Origin: Mesorhizobium sp. LMG 17147
Lineage (GTDB): Bacteria; Pseudomonadota; Alphaproteobacteria; Rhizobiales; Rhizobiaceae
Reading direction: 5' to 3'
Assembly: GCF_024297145.1 (NCBI RefSeq)
Contig: NZ_JANCTC010000017.1
Span: forward strand, 1 to 64,000
Length of the DNA stretch: 64,000 nt
How positions within the stretch are numbered: position 1 is the stretch's first letter; the number at the start of each line of letters is the position of its first letter. The position numbers and the translations under genes were made by a program. Of this stretch, positions 17,382 to 25,740 are shown one piece after another. Below the pieces are notes generated by a model. That model saw only the letters and a program-made list of their open reading frames with translations. It made no database searches and was not told the origin of the DNA.

Positions 17382-17398
17382 AGAGCATCGGACCCGAA
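17382..17398. repeat. Copy of an intergenic repeat core
   Basis: The 17 bases AGAGCATCGGACCCGAA recur exactly at 58240-58256, also directly after a gene. The copy here starts at the stop codon of the HerA-like gene. A second small dyad with the same core, GCTTCGG-AC-CCGAAGC, occurs near 17510. It belongs to the short palindromic repeats common between rhizobial genes. Confidence 0.6.
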
Positions 17399-17643
17399 GG
17401 CGGGCATCGGTGTGGGCAAATTCTGCCTTGGCATGAAGCGCCAGTAGCCAGATCTGGAGGACAGCGGACGGCGGCTATGCCCCATTTCTGACAACCGCCG
17501 ACAATGTCGCGCTTCGGACCCGAAGCCGCTTTCCGGCCAGTGGGACTCCAGGCGCCATCCGTCGTCGCGAGTTCACGCCGTTCCAAATGGAGCGGTCTTG
17601 CGCTTGAGTCTGTGCTATGTTGGGCAGTGAAGGAAGGGGCAAG

Positions 17644-19413
17644 GTGAGCGAGATCCGCAAACTTGCGGCGATCCTGGCCGCCGATGTTGTCGGATACAGC
17701 CGGCTGGCTGGGTCGGACGAAGATCGGACGCTCGCGCGACTCCGGGCGCTCCGCAGCGATGTCATCGACCCCACCATCGCGGTTCACGCCGGTCGGGTAG
17801 TGAAGCGAACAGGTGACGGAGTCCTCGTGGAATTCCGCAGCGTTGTCGATGCCGTGCGCTGCGCCATCGAAGTGCAAAATGGCATGGTCGAGCGCAACGT
17901 CGGCCTCCCACCGGAGCGCCGCATTGAATTCCGGATCGGTATTCATCTTGGCGATGTGGTCGAGGAGAGTGACGGCGACCTGATGGGCGACGGCGTCAAC
18001 ATCGCGGCCCGTCTGGAAGGAATCGCCGAACCAAATGGGATCTGCCTCTCAGGTGCGGCCTATGAACAGGTGCGCGACAAGTTGAAAGAAGAATTCGTCG
18101 ATCTCGGCGACAAGGAGCTCAAAAACATTGTACGGCCGGTGCGAGCCTATCGTCTGAGCCTGAGCCAAAACGTGGCGAAGTTGGAGCTCGTCGCGTCGGC
18201 CGTGTCCGGCGGAAACCTGCCGCTTCCCGACAAGCCTTCCATTGCCGTACTACCATTCCAGAACATGAGCGGAGACAGGGACCAGGAGTTCTTGAGCGAC
18301 GGCATCAGCGAGGATATCATCACCGCGCTGTCCAAGCTGCACTGGCTGTTCGTCATCGCCCGCAACTCGACATTCGCCTATAAGGGCAAATCGGCCGACA
18401 TCCGCCAGGTGGCCCGTGAGCTCGGCGTCCACTACGTGCTCGAGGGCAGCGTTCGCAAAGCCGGCGACCGTATTCGCGTTACTGCCCAGCTGATCGAAGC
18501 CGCATCCGGGACGCATGTGTGGGCCGAGCGCTATGACCGCGCGGTGAGCGACATATTTGCCGTGCAGGACGAGATCACGGGAAGCGTCGTCGGATCGCTG
18601 GAGCCGCAGCTCTATGCTGCAGAGAACGTGCGCCTCAGGAAGCGGCCGACCGAGAGCCTGGACGCCTGGGGCTGCGTCGTGCGCGCCATGCCCTACGTGT
18701 GGACCTGGGTTGCCCGGGACAACGAGGTCGGTGTCGGTCTGCTCAAGCGGGCCATCGAGATCGATCCGGAATATGCCCGCGCCATTGGCCTGCTCGGCTG
18801 GCTTTATGCCGCGAGGGCGCATCTAGGGGTGGCGGAGCCTTCCGAGGTGCTCGACGGGGCACTCGCGCTCGGCCAGCGCGCGCTCGACCAGGACAATGAC
18901 GATCCATGGGCTCATCTCGTGCTCGGTTACGTCCACATGGTCGCGCGGCGTCCCAAGCCTGCCAGGGAGGCGCTGACCGAAGCGATCGAGCGAAACCCGA
19001 GCTTTGCCATGGCGCATATGGTTCTGGGCTCGAGCTACGGCTACGCCGGGATGGGCGCGGAGGGCGCCCGCCACGCAGAACTAGCGATGCGGCTCTCCCC
19101 ACGCGACACGATCCAGGCAGCGGTGCTCTCGACGATCGGCACCTGTCATTTTGCAGCCGGGCGCATCGCCGAGGCGGTCGAGTTCCAGCACCGCGCGGTA
19201 CAGCTCAGGCGCGACTTCGGCACTGCATGGCGCAGTCTCGCGGCAGTGGCCGGGCTGTCGGGCGACCTTGCGCTCGCCGCTTCCGCACTTGCGGAGGCCT
19301 TGCGGATCCAGCCGAACCTCACGCTGGACTGGATCGAGCGCTATCATCCGATCGCCCCCGCGGAGCTTCGTGCGCTCTATGCCGAAGGGCTGCGCCGGGC
19401 GGGCCTAAGCTAA
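17644..19413 (+). CDS. Class III adenylate/guanylate cyclase with TolB-like and TPR domains
   Basis: Protein of 589 aa. The N-terminal cyclase domain (about 1-170) has the metal aspartates in ILAADVVGYSRL and KRTGDGVLVEF and the transition-state Asn/Arg in GDGVNIAARLEG. A TolB/FlgO-like domain follows (PSIAVLPFQNMSGDRDQEFLSDGISEDI ... LEGSVRKAGDRIRVTAQLIEAASGTHVWAERYDR), then TPR-like repeats to the end. I took the GTG at 17644 (SEIRKLAAILAAD) since this is where homologues begin and GAAGGGG lies just upstream; an ATG at 17617 is the alternative. It is expected to make cAMP in the cytosol; the signal sensed is unknown. Confidence 0.88.
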   Translation: MSEIRKLAAILAADVVGYSRLAGSDEDRTLARLRALRSDVIDPTIAVHAGRVVKRTGDGVLVEFRSVVDAVRCAIEVQNGMVERNVGLPPERRIEFRIGIHLGDVVEESDGDLMGDGVNIAARLEGIAEPNGICLSGAAYEQVRDKLKEEFVDLGDKELKNIVRPVRAYRLSLSQNVAKLELVASAVSGGNLPLPDKPSIAVLPFQNMSGDRDQEFLSDGISEDIITALSKLHWLFVIARNSTFAYKGKSADIRQVARELGVHYVLEGSVRKAGDRIRVTAQLIEAASGTHVWAERYDRAVSDIFAVQDEITGSVVGSLEPQLYAAENVRLRKRPTESLDAWGCVVRAMPYVWTWVARDNEVGVGLLKRAIEIDPEYARAIGLLGWLYAARAHLGVAEPSEVLDGALALGQRALDQDNDDPWAHLVLGYVHMVARRPKPAREALTEAIERNPSFAMAHMVLGSSYGYAGMGAEGARHAELAMRLSPRDTIQAAVLSTIGTCHFAAGRIAEAVEFQHRAVQLRRDFGTAWRSLAAVAGLSGDLALAASALAEALRIQPNLTLDWIERYHPIAPAELRALYAEGLRRAGLS

Positions 19414-19522
19414 TTAATCAACCTGGCCGTACAAAGCGACACCCAACAACCTGGCAACCGCCGGCTCGAGCCAGAACGACCGCTTGAGCCTCGAGGAAGA
19501 TCCCGCCCGCGCTTTCACCAGC

Positions 19523-20347
19523 TCAGAAGATCGAATTTGTGATCGATTTTATCGGGCCGAGCAGGATCGATCCTTCCGGCACGCCGGCGTCGATCGGAAT
19601 GGCTCTGCGGTTTGCTGTTGCCACCACCGGCTGGCCGACATCGGCTGTCACCACGACCGGGGTCTTGTTCGGCACACGATCGTAGAGATCGATAATGTCC
19701 TGGTTCATCAGGCGCACGCAGCCCGACGACACCGATTTGCCGATCGACCGCCATTCCGGCGAGCCGTGCAACCGGTACAGCGTGTCCTGGTTACCCTGGA
19801 ACAGGTAAAGCGCACGCGCGCCAAGCGGGTTGTCCAGCCCGCCGGGCATGCCGCCATTATCGGCGCTGTATTTTGCGAGCTCGGGCTGGCGGGCTATCAT
19901 GTCGTCCGGTGGCGTCCATTTCGGCCATTTCTGCTTCCATTGGACCACCGCATCGCCCGACCATTCGAAGCCGGCGCGGCCGAGGCCGACGCCGTAGCGG
20001 ATCGCCTGGCCGCCCGGGCGCACCAGGTAGAGGAAGTGGTTGGTCGTGTCGACGACGATGGTGCCGGGCTGCTGCCCGGTCGGATCGTCAACGATCTGGC
20101 GCAGGAACTTCGGGTCGATCTTGTCGACAGGTATGGCCGGCAGCTCGAAGCCGCCATCGGACATCGGCCCATACATCGTCACGTAATCGCCGAGCGCCGG
20201 CTCGACATAGGTCGGCGGCGGTGGCTCGACCGGCTGCTGCGACAGGGTGGTGCAACTGGAGACCGCGACCGAGGCGGCGCCAAGGGCTGCTGCGTTGAGG
20301 AAACCGCGACGGCTAAGGCGCAGAGAGGACGATTGGGGTGTGAACAT
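19523..20347 (-). CDS. L,D-transpeptidase (YkuD/ErfK), exported lipoprotein-like
   Basis: Protein of 274 aa. The N-terminus RLSRRGFLNAAALGAASVAVSSC combines a twin-arginine motif with a possible lipobox cysteine. The YkuD catalytic region reads RLHGSPEWRSIGKSVSSGCVRLMN, with the conserved His and the nucleophilic Cys. These enzymes form 3-3 peptidoglycan crosslinks or attach proteins to peptidoglycan in the periplasm. A proline-rich linker (EPPPPTY) follows the signal. It is monocistronic and leftward, convergent with the cyclase gene. Confidence 0.93.
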   Translation of the reverse strand: MFTPQSSSLRLSRRGFLNAAALGAASVAVSSCTTLSQQPVEPPPPTYVEPALGDYVTMYGPMSDGGFELPAIPVDKIDPKFLRQIVDDPTGQQPGTIVVDTTNHFLYLVRPGGQAIRYGVGLGRAGFEWSGDAVVQWKQKWPKWTPPDDMIARQPELAKYSADNGGMPGGLDNPLGARALYLFQGNQDTLYRLHGSPEWRSIGKSVSSGCVRLMNQDIIDLYDRVPNKTPVVVTADVGQPVVATANRRAIPIDAGVPEGSILLGPIKSITNSIF

Positions 20348-20521
20348 GATTGCCTTTTTTAAGTCTCAAATCGCAACAAAGCGTGAATGCGTCCGATACG
20401 GCGCAGGTGCTTGAGCAATGTCAGTGCGATAGGCGGTTCCAATTCTGGCCGCAGGGTGGACAAACAAAGGCAAAGCTGTGACTGGATCGTCACTGTTGCG
20501 TCGAGGCAACATGTCCGGCCG

Positions 20522-21184
20522 TCAAACCCCGGAGATCAGACCATCGAGGGACGGCAGGATCAGGGCCGGTGGGAAATCCCGGTATTCCTCTGGCTGATTG
20601 GCGCGGTTGATCCACACCGTCCTGAAGCCGAATTTGGTGGCGCCGGCGACGTCCCAGCGGTTGGATGACTGGAAAGAGACGGCGCCCGGATAGAGGCGCC
20701 AGCCCGTGGTGACCATGTCGTAGACCGACGGATCGGTCTTGAAGCGCCTGACGCTGTCGACGGAAAAGACGTCGTCCAGGACCTGGTCGAGCGCGGCGGA
20801 TTTGACCGCCGCTTCCAGCATCTCAGGCGAACCGTTTGACAGGATCGCCAGCCTTGCCCCCGATGCCTTGAGCGCCTTGAGCACGGCCGGTACCTCCGGA
20901 TAGCAGTCCAGCCGCCAATAGGCCTCGAGCAGCTTCGCCCTCAGCCCGGCATCCGCGGATGGAACCTTGCGCAGGGCGAAGTCGAGGGCCTGCTCGGTGA
21001 GCTGCCAGAAATCGGCATAGGCCCCCATCAGCGTCCTGGCCCAGGAATATTCCAGCTGCTTGGCGCGCCAGATATCGGACAGCAACTGGCCGTCCGGCCC
21101 GATCTGGTCGGCGTGACGGCGCACGGCCGCATGCACGTCGAACAGCGTGCCATAAGCGTCGAAAACGTAAGCCGCGAACTGCAT
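20522..21184 (-). CDS. Haloacid dehalogenase type II
   Basis: HAD-superfamily hydrolase of 220 aa, L-2-haloacid dehalogenase class. The nucleophile Asp is in VFDAYGTLFDV, motif II is AILSNGSPEML, the lysine motif is RRFKTDPSVYDM, and motif IV is SSNRWDVAGATKFG. The type II SSNxWD signature supports dehalogenation of short L-2-haloalkanoates. Natural substrates could also be small phosphate esters, as often in this superfamily. Full family length; monocistronic. Confidence 0.9.
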   Translation of the reverse strand: MQFAAYVFDAYGTLFDVHAAVRRHADQIGPDGQLLSDIWRAKQLEYSWARTLMGAYADFWQLTEQALDFALRKVPSADAGLRAKLLEAYWRLDCYPEVPAVLKALKASGARLAILSNGSPEMLEAAVKSAALDQVLDDVFSVDSVRRFKTDPSVYDMVTTGWRLYPGAVSFQSSNRWDVAGATKFGFRTVWINRANQPEEYRDFPPALILPSLDGLISGV

Positions 21185-21335
21185 TCGACAGTTTTGAGGC
21201 CGCGTAAGGCAAGGCGCAAGCGCTGATTGCAGTCCGCCAGCCCGCTGGCCTCAACAAATCTCAGCCAAGCCGGTTGACGGCGGCCGCCAAAGCATCTTCC
21301 AATGCGCCGCAACAAGCATCGAACGGAACCTGGCA

Positions 21336-22214
21336 ATGACACTGGCGACTGCGGCGCAATCCGCGACATGGACCTTCGTCGACGGCGACTGGTACGAGGG
21401 CAATGTTGCCATTCTAGGGCCGCGCAGCCACGCCATGTGGCTCGGCACCAGCGTGTTCGACGGCGCCCGCTGGTTCGAGGGCGTCGCTCCCGATCTCGAT
21501 CGCCATGCAGCGCGGGTAAATGCCTCGGCGATCGCGCTCGGCCTGAAGCCGACGATGAGCACCGACAAGATCGTCGGCCTGACCTGGGACGGACTGAAGA
21601 AGTTCGACGGCAAGACGGCAGTCTACATCAGGCCGATGTATTGGGCCGAGCATGGCGGCTATATGGGCGTGCCGGCCGACCCGGCCTCGACGCGTTTCTG
21701 CCTTTGCCTCTACGAATCGCCGATGATCTCGCCGACTGGGTTTTCGGTGACGGTGTCGCCGTTCCGGCGCCCGACCATCGAAACCATGCCGACCAACGCC
21801 AAGGCCGGCTGCCTTTATCCCAACAACGGCCGGGCTATCCTCGAAGCCAAGATGCGCGGCTTCGACAATGCGCTGGTGCTCGACATGCTGGGCAATGTCG
21901 CCGAGACCGGCACCTCGAATATTTTTCTGGTCAAGGACGGCCATGTCCTGACGCCGGCGCCGAACGGCACCTTCCTGTCCGGCATTACCCGCGCGCGCAC
22001 GATGGCCCTGCTGGGCGAATACGGCTTCACGACGACGGAAAAGACGCTGTCGATCCGCGATTTTCTCGAGGCGGACGAAATCTTCTCGACCGGAAACCAC
22101 TCGAAAGTCGTGCCGGTCACCCGTATCGAGGAGCGCAATCTGCAGCCCGGACCAGTGGCCAAGAAGGCGCGCGAACTCTATTGGGAATGGGCGCATTCGA
22201 CTTCGCCCGGCTGA
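21336..22214 (+). CDS. Class IV aminotransferase, branched-chain type
   Basis: PLP-dependent fold-type IV aminotransferase of 292 aa, similar to branched-chain amino acid aminotransferases. The PLP lysine lies in MPTNAKAGCLYPNNGRAILEA, and the cofactor phosphate and substrate segments are NVAETGTSNIFLVKDG and LSGITRARTMALL. Related proteins include D-amino acid transaminase and aminodeoxychorismate lyase, so the exact substrate needs assay. An upstream in-frame ATG is absent close by. It is followed by the sodB gene on the same strand after 107 bases. Confidence 0.85.
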   Translation: MTLATAAQSATWTFVDGDWYEGNVAILGPRSHAMWLGTSVFDGARWFEGVAPDLDRHAARVNASAIALGLKPTMSTDKIVGLTWDGLKKFDGKTAVYIRPMYWAEHGGYMGVPADPASTRFCLCLYESPMISPTGFSVTVSPFRRPTIETMPTNAKAGCLYPNNGRAILEAKMRGFDNALVLDMLGNVAETGTSNIFLVKDGHVLTPAPNGTFLSGITRARTMALLGEYGFTTTEKTLSIRDFLEADEIFSTGNHSKVVPVTRIEERNLQPGPVAKKARELYWEWAHSTSPG

Positions 22215-22321
22215 CCCGCTAAAAAGCGGCCGGCGCTTCGTTTCCGGAGTTGTTCTAGACCAATCCAGTCCTATGTTAGTCCGGTATCGACACCGGATTT
22301 TTCCACGAGGGAGTACGACAG

Positions 22322-22918
22322 ATGGCTTTTGAATTGCCCGCCTTGCCCTATGATTACGAGGCCTTGCAGCCTTATATGTCAAAGGAAACGCTGGAATATC
22401 ACCACGACAAGCACCATAAGGCCTATGTCGACAACGGCAACAAGCTGGCCGCCGAGGCGGGCATGGGCGATTTGTCGGTCGAAGAGGCCGTCAAACAGTC
22501 CTTCGGCAAGAATGCGGGCCTCTTCAACAATGCCGCCCAGCACTACAATCACATCCATTTCTGGAAATGGATGAAGAAGGGCGGCGGTGGCAACAAGCTG
22601 CCGGGCGCATTGCAAAAGGCGGTCGACAGCGATCTTGGTGGCTACGACAAGTTCAAGGCCGACTTCATCGCCGCCGGCACCACCCAGTTCGGTTCGGGCT
22701 GGGCCTGGGTCTCGGTCAAGGACGGCAAGCTGGCGATCTCGAAGACGCCGAATGGCGAGAACCCGCTCGTCCATGGCGCGACGCCGATCCTCGGCGTCGA
22801 TGTTTGGGAACATTCCTATTACATCGATTATCGCAACGCCCGGCCGAAATACCTCGAAGCCTTCGTCGACAGTCTCATCAACTGGGACTATGTGCTCGAA
22901 CTCTACGAAAAGGCCTGA
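22322..22918 (+). CDS. sodB: Iron/manganese superoxide dismutase
   Basis: Fe/Mn superoxide dismutase of 198 aa that disproportionates superoxide in the cytosol. Metal ligands are visible: His in LEYHHDKHHKAYVDN, His in AAQHYNHIHFWKWM, and Asp and His in DVWEHSYYIDYRN. The AAQHYNH context and the GGG near KKGGGGNKLPG suggest the Fe-type or cambialistic group. The start is preceded by GAGGGAG at a good distance, and a strong intrinsic terminator follows at 22928. Confidence 0.95.
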   Translation: MAFELPALPYDYEALQPYMSKETLEYHHDKHHKAYVDNGNKLAAEAGMGDLSVEEAVKQSFGKNAGLFNNAAQHYNHIHFWKWMKKGGGGNKLPGALQKAVDSDLGGYDKFKADFIAAGTTQFGSGWAWVSVKDGKLAISKTPNGENPLVHGATPILGVDVWEHSYYIDYRNARPKYLEAFVDSLINWDYVLELYEKA

Positions 22919-22927
22919 TCCGTTCCA

Positions 22928-22961
22928 GAAAAGCCCCGGCAGAACCGGGGCTTTTCTTTTT
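22928..22961 (+). terminator. Intrinsic terminator after sodB
   Basis: A perfect 12-base stem (GAAAAGCCCCGG at 22928-22939 with CCGGGGCTTTTC at 22945-22956), a 5-base loop and a run of five T. It lies 10 bases after the sodB stop. Confidence 0.9.
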
Positions 22962-23094
22962 CAGCATCAGAAACGACAGCTGCAAAAATTTCACGCAAGC
23001 GTGAGGCGAAGCGCCGGAATTTTTAAGCCATCCTTGCCGTTTGTCATCGGGGTGGGACCGCATCCTGAATTGCCTTCAACATGGAGCTAAGTGA

Positions 23095-23538
23095 ATGAGA
23101 AAGCTTATCCTCGCCATCTCGATGCTCGCCTTCGCCGGTTCGGCGGCGTTTGCCGACCCGGTTGCTGACCGGCAGGCCCTGATGAAGGAACGTGGCAAGA
23201 TTGCCGCCGGCTTGTCGAAAGTGGTCAAGGGCGAGACGCCCTACGACGCAGCTTCGGTGCTGACCGCGTTGCAGGCACTGCAGGCCAATGCCGAGAAATT
23301 CCATGCCGGCGTCGACACGCTTTTCCCGGCGGGCAGCGACACCGGCGACACCACGGCGTCTCCCAAGATCTGGCAGGACATGGCCGGCTTCAAGACGGCT
23401 GAAGGCAAGTACCTCGCAGACGTCAAGGCAGCGGTCGCCGCAGCACCTGCGGACGCCGAGGCGTTGAAGGCACAGTTCAACACCATCGGCGGCGGCTGCG
23501 GCAACTGTCATCAAAACTACAGGGTGAAAAAAGGCTGA
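23095..23538 (+). CDS. Cytochrome c' (class II c-type cytochrome)
   Basis: Exported protein of 147 aa with a Sec signal peptide (MRKLILAISMLAFAGSAAFA) and a single heme site, CGNCH, close to the C-terminus (GGGCGNCHQNYRVKKG). A C-terminal CxxCH in a four-helix protein is the cytochrome c'/c-556 layout. Cytochromes c' bind NO or act in periplasmic electron transfer; the function here is not determined. The gene for a diheme cytochrome starts 10 bases after its stop, so the two are probably one operon. Heme attachment would use the cycHJKL products encoded at 47-51 kb. Confidence 0.92.
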   Translation: MRKLILAISMLAFAGSAAFADPVADRQALMKERGKIAAGLSKVVKGETPYDAASVLTALQALQANAEKFHAGVDTLFPAGSDTGDTTASPKIWQDMAGFKTAEGKYLADVKAAVAAAPADAEALKAQFNTIGGGCGNCHQNYRVKKG

Positions 23539-23547
23539 TAGCGGGCA

Positions 23548-24498
23548 ATGCGCTTGCAGAAGAAACTTGTCGGCGCCGCCCTCGTTCTGGGCGGCGCGGC
23601 CGCGATTGCCGGCTGGTTCCTGTCGGCTCCGGTCAGGCTCGATGCCGCAACGCTGGCTGAGCTTGGTCCCGGCGACGCCGCCAGGGGCAAGCGCATCTTC
23701 TACGCCGGCGGCTGCACGTCCTGTCATGCCAAGCCCGGCTCGCAAGGCGACGCCCGCCTTCAGCTGGTCGGCGGCCTCGAGCTCAAGACGCCGTTCGGCA
23801 CCTTCGTGCCGCCGAACATATCGCAGGACGCCAGGGACGGCATCGGCGCCTGGTCGGTCGAGGACTTTGCCAACGCCATGCTGAAGGGCGTGTCGCCGTC
23901 GGGCGAGCATCTTTATCCGGCATTTCCCTATACTTCATACGTGCGCATGAAGCCGGCCGACGTTGCCGATCTCTATGCATTCCTGAAGACCTTGCCCGCG
24001 GTCGCCGGCAAGGCGCCCGCCAATTCGCTGGTATTTCCCTTCAATGTCCGACGCGGTCTTGGCTTGTGGAAGCTGCTCTATTTGAGTGACCAGCCGGTTG
24101 TTTCCTTTCCCGACGGCACGCCCGACCCGGTGCTGGCCGGCCGCTATCTGGTGGAAGGCCCCGGTCATTGCGGCGAATGCCACACGCCGCGGGACCTTGC
24201 CGGCGGCACCAGGAAGGGCCAGTGGCTGGCAGGTGCGGCCGCCGCCGAAGGCAGCGGTATCGTGCCGAACATCACGTCGGGCGAGGGCGGCATCGCCGAC
24301 TGGTCCGAAGCTGACATCGCCAACTATCTCGAAACCGGCTTCACGCCGGATTTCGATACGGTCGGCGGCGCAATGGTCGACGTGCAGCGGAACATGGCCG
24401 TGCTGACCCCGGAGGACCGCGCGGCAATCGCTGCCTATCTGAAAGCCGTGCCGCCGCACCCCAACGGCTATCCGGCGCGCAAGAAGCCGGTGAGCTGA
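23548..24498 (+). CDS. Diheme cytochrome c, membrane-anchored or secreted
   Basis: Protein of 316 aa with an N-terminal hydrophobic segment (LVGAALVLGGAAAIAGWFLSAP) and two heme-binding motifs, CTSCH near residue 58 and CGECH near residue 210. Each begins a cytochrome c domain. The arrangement resembles the diheme c subunits that accept electrons from periplasmic dehydrogenases. No dehydrogenase gene lies beside it. Co-transcription with the upstream cytochrome c' gene is likely. A 7-base dyad (GCTGACG / CGTCAGC, 24494-24514) spans its stop and that of the convergent SET gene. Confidence 0.9.
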   Translation: MRLQKKLVGAALVLGGAAAIAGWFLSAPVRLDAATLAELGPGDAARGKRIFYAGGCTSCHAKPGSQGDARLQLVGGLELKTPFGTFVPPNISQDARDGIGAWSVEDFANAMLKGVSPSGEHLYPAFPYTSYVRMKPADVADLYAFLKTLPAVAGKAPANSLVFPFNVRRGLGLWKLLYLSDQPVVSFPDGTPDPVLAGRYLVEGPGHCGECHTPRDLAGGTRKGQWLAGAAAAEGSGIVPNITSGEGGIADWSEADIANYLETGFTPDFDTVGGAMVDVQRNMAVLTPEDRAAIAAYLKAVPPHPNGYPARKKPVS

Positions 24499-24509
24499 CG
24501 GCCGTTGCG

Positions 24510-24893
24510 TCAGCGGTCGCCGAGAAAGTCGAAGCCGGTTTCGAAGAAGTGATTGTAGTCGCAGGTCATTTCCTCGCCAGGCGCAATGTCGCGCAAGGCA
24601 TAGGTCTCCTCCGGCTGCGAGACGTCGCAATTCGGGTCGTCGGCATGGTTCATGTAGCGCGCATCGTCGGCTTCGAAGACGATGTAGTTCGGGTCGCACC
24701 GGTCCGGGTAGGCGTAGCGGTCAAGGTAGGTTTTCACCGGGCCGGTTTCCCGCTCGTAGGTCGTCACCTCGATGCGGCGGTCGTATTTCGGGTCGAGCTT
24801 CCAGACCAGCGTGCCGCGGGGAATGTGGTTCTTGGCAAAGACGCCGATGCCCTGGATGGGCGATTTGTCGAGATAGACATCGACGAGCAACAT
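24510..24893 (-). CDS. SET domain protein
   Basis: Protein of 127 aa consisting of little more than a SET domain. It has the N-terminal SPIQGIGVFAKNHIPRGTLVWKLD, the NHxxxPN motif (RYMNHADDPNCDV) and the cofactor/active-site Tyr motif GEEMTCDYNHFF. SET proteins methylate lysines using S-adenosylmethionine; bacterial targets are largely unknown. I chose the ATG at 24893 (MLLVDVYLDK) since residues before it do not look conserved. It is convergent with the cytochrome operon. Confidence 0.85.
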   Translation of the reverse strand: MLLVDVYLDKSPIQGIGVFAKNHIPRGTLVWKLDPKYDRRIEVTTYERETGPVKTYLDRYAYPDRCDPNYIVFEADDARYMNHADDPNCDVSQPEETYALRDIAPGEEMTCDYNHFFETGFDFLGDR

Positions 24894-25035
24894 GGCAGAT
24901 CCCTGGGTGATTGAGTGTTGGCGGCGAGTGAAAAGGCCGCGCATTGGGTAGCGCGCGACCTTTGCAATTGCGAGCGGAAAATCAACTGTGCCTGCCCAGT
25001 ATCCGAAGCCTCGTACGGCGTCGCATGTCGAGACC

Positions 25036-25661
25036 CTAGCGCTGTTGCAGCGCCAGCCGGATGCCCAAGGCGCAATAGATGCCGCCGACAGCCTTGCCCT
25101 GCCATCTCAGCACCGTCGGGTTTCGGCGCAGGAAAGCGCCGAGGCCGCCCGCACCCACGGCGAAAACCACCGTGCTGACGAGGCCCAACAGAACAAAGAT
25201 CACGCCCAATGTCGCCAGTTGAAGCATCACCGATCCGTTTTCAGGCCGCACAAACTGCGGAAGAAATGCAAGGAAGAAAAGCGCGGTCTTGGGGTTGAGA
25301 ATCTCGGTCAAAACAGCCTGCCGAAATGCTTTGGCAGCGGGGATCGCAAGTGCGCCGGCGGCCGGATAGGCAGGCGTTTTCTCGATGATCGCGCGAACGC
25401 CGAGATAAATGAGGTAGGCTGCGCCGATGTACTTCACTATGCTGAAAAGCGCCGCCGACGTGGCGATGATCGCCGAAATGCCGACGATCGCCATGAAGGT
25501 GTGAACCACGTCGCCGGCCGCGATCCCCGCGCCGGTCGCGATGCCCACCCTGGTTCCAGAGCTGGTTGCTGCGCCACGGTCAAAAGGGTGGCAGGACCCG
25601 GGATGAAAATAAAGCCAAGCACAACCGCGACATACGCAATCAATGTGGCAAGATCGATCAT
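25036..25661 (-). pseudogene. LysE/RhtB-family amino acid exporter, frameshifted
   Basis: The start codon at 25661 gives MIDLATLIAYVAVVLGFIFIPGPATLLTVA, the normal LysE N-terminus with its first membrane helix and PGP motif. This frame then loses similarity. The family continues in the next frame from ATSSGTRVGIATGAGIAAGDVVHTFMAIVG to the stop at 25036, including ILNPKTALFFLAFLPQF. Loss of one base near 25570-25574 explains this: the coding strand reads GTGGCGCAGCAACC where 15 bases are expected. Restored, the protein would be 208 aa, the usual length. It is a recent pseudogene or a sequencing error. Confidence 0.85.
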
Positions 25662-25740
25662 TGGTGGGCTTCTCCGCAACTTCCATCCTCAATGAAGGCA
25701 TGTAGCGGAACAGCAAGCAATACCTGCCTATCCGCGGTGT

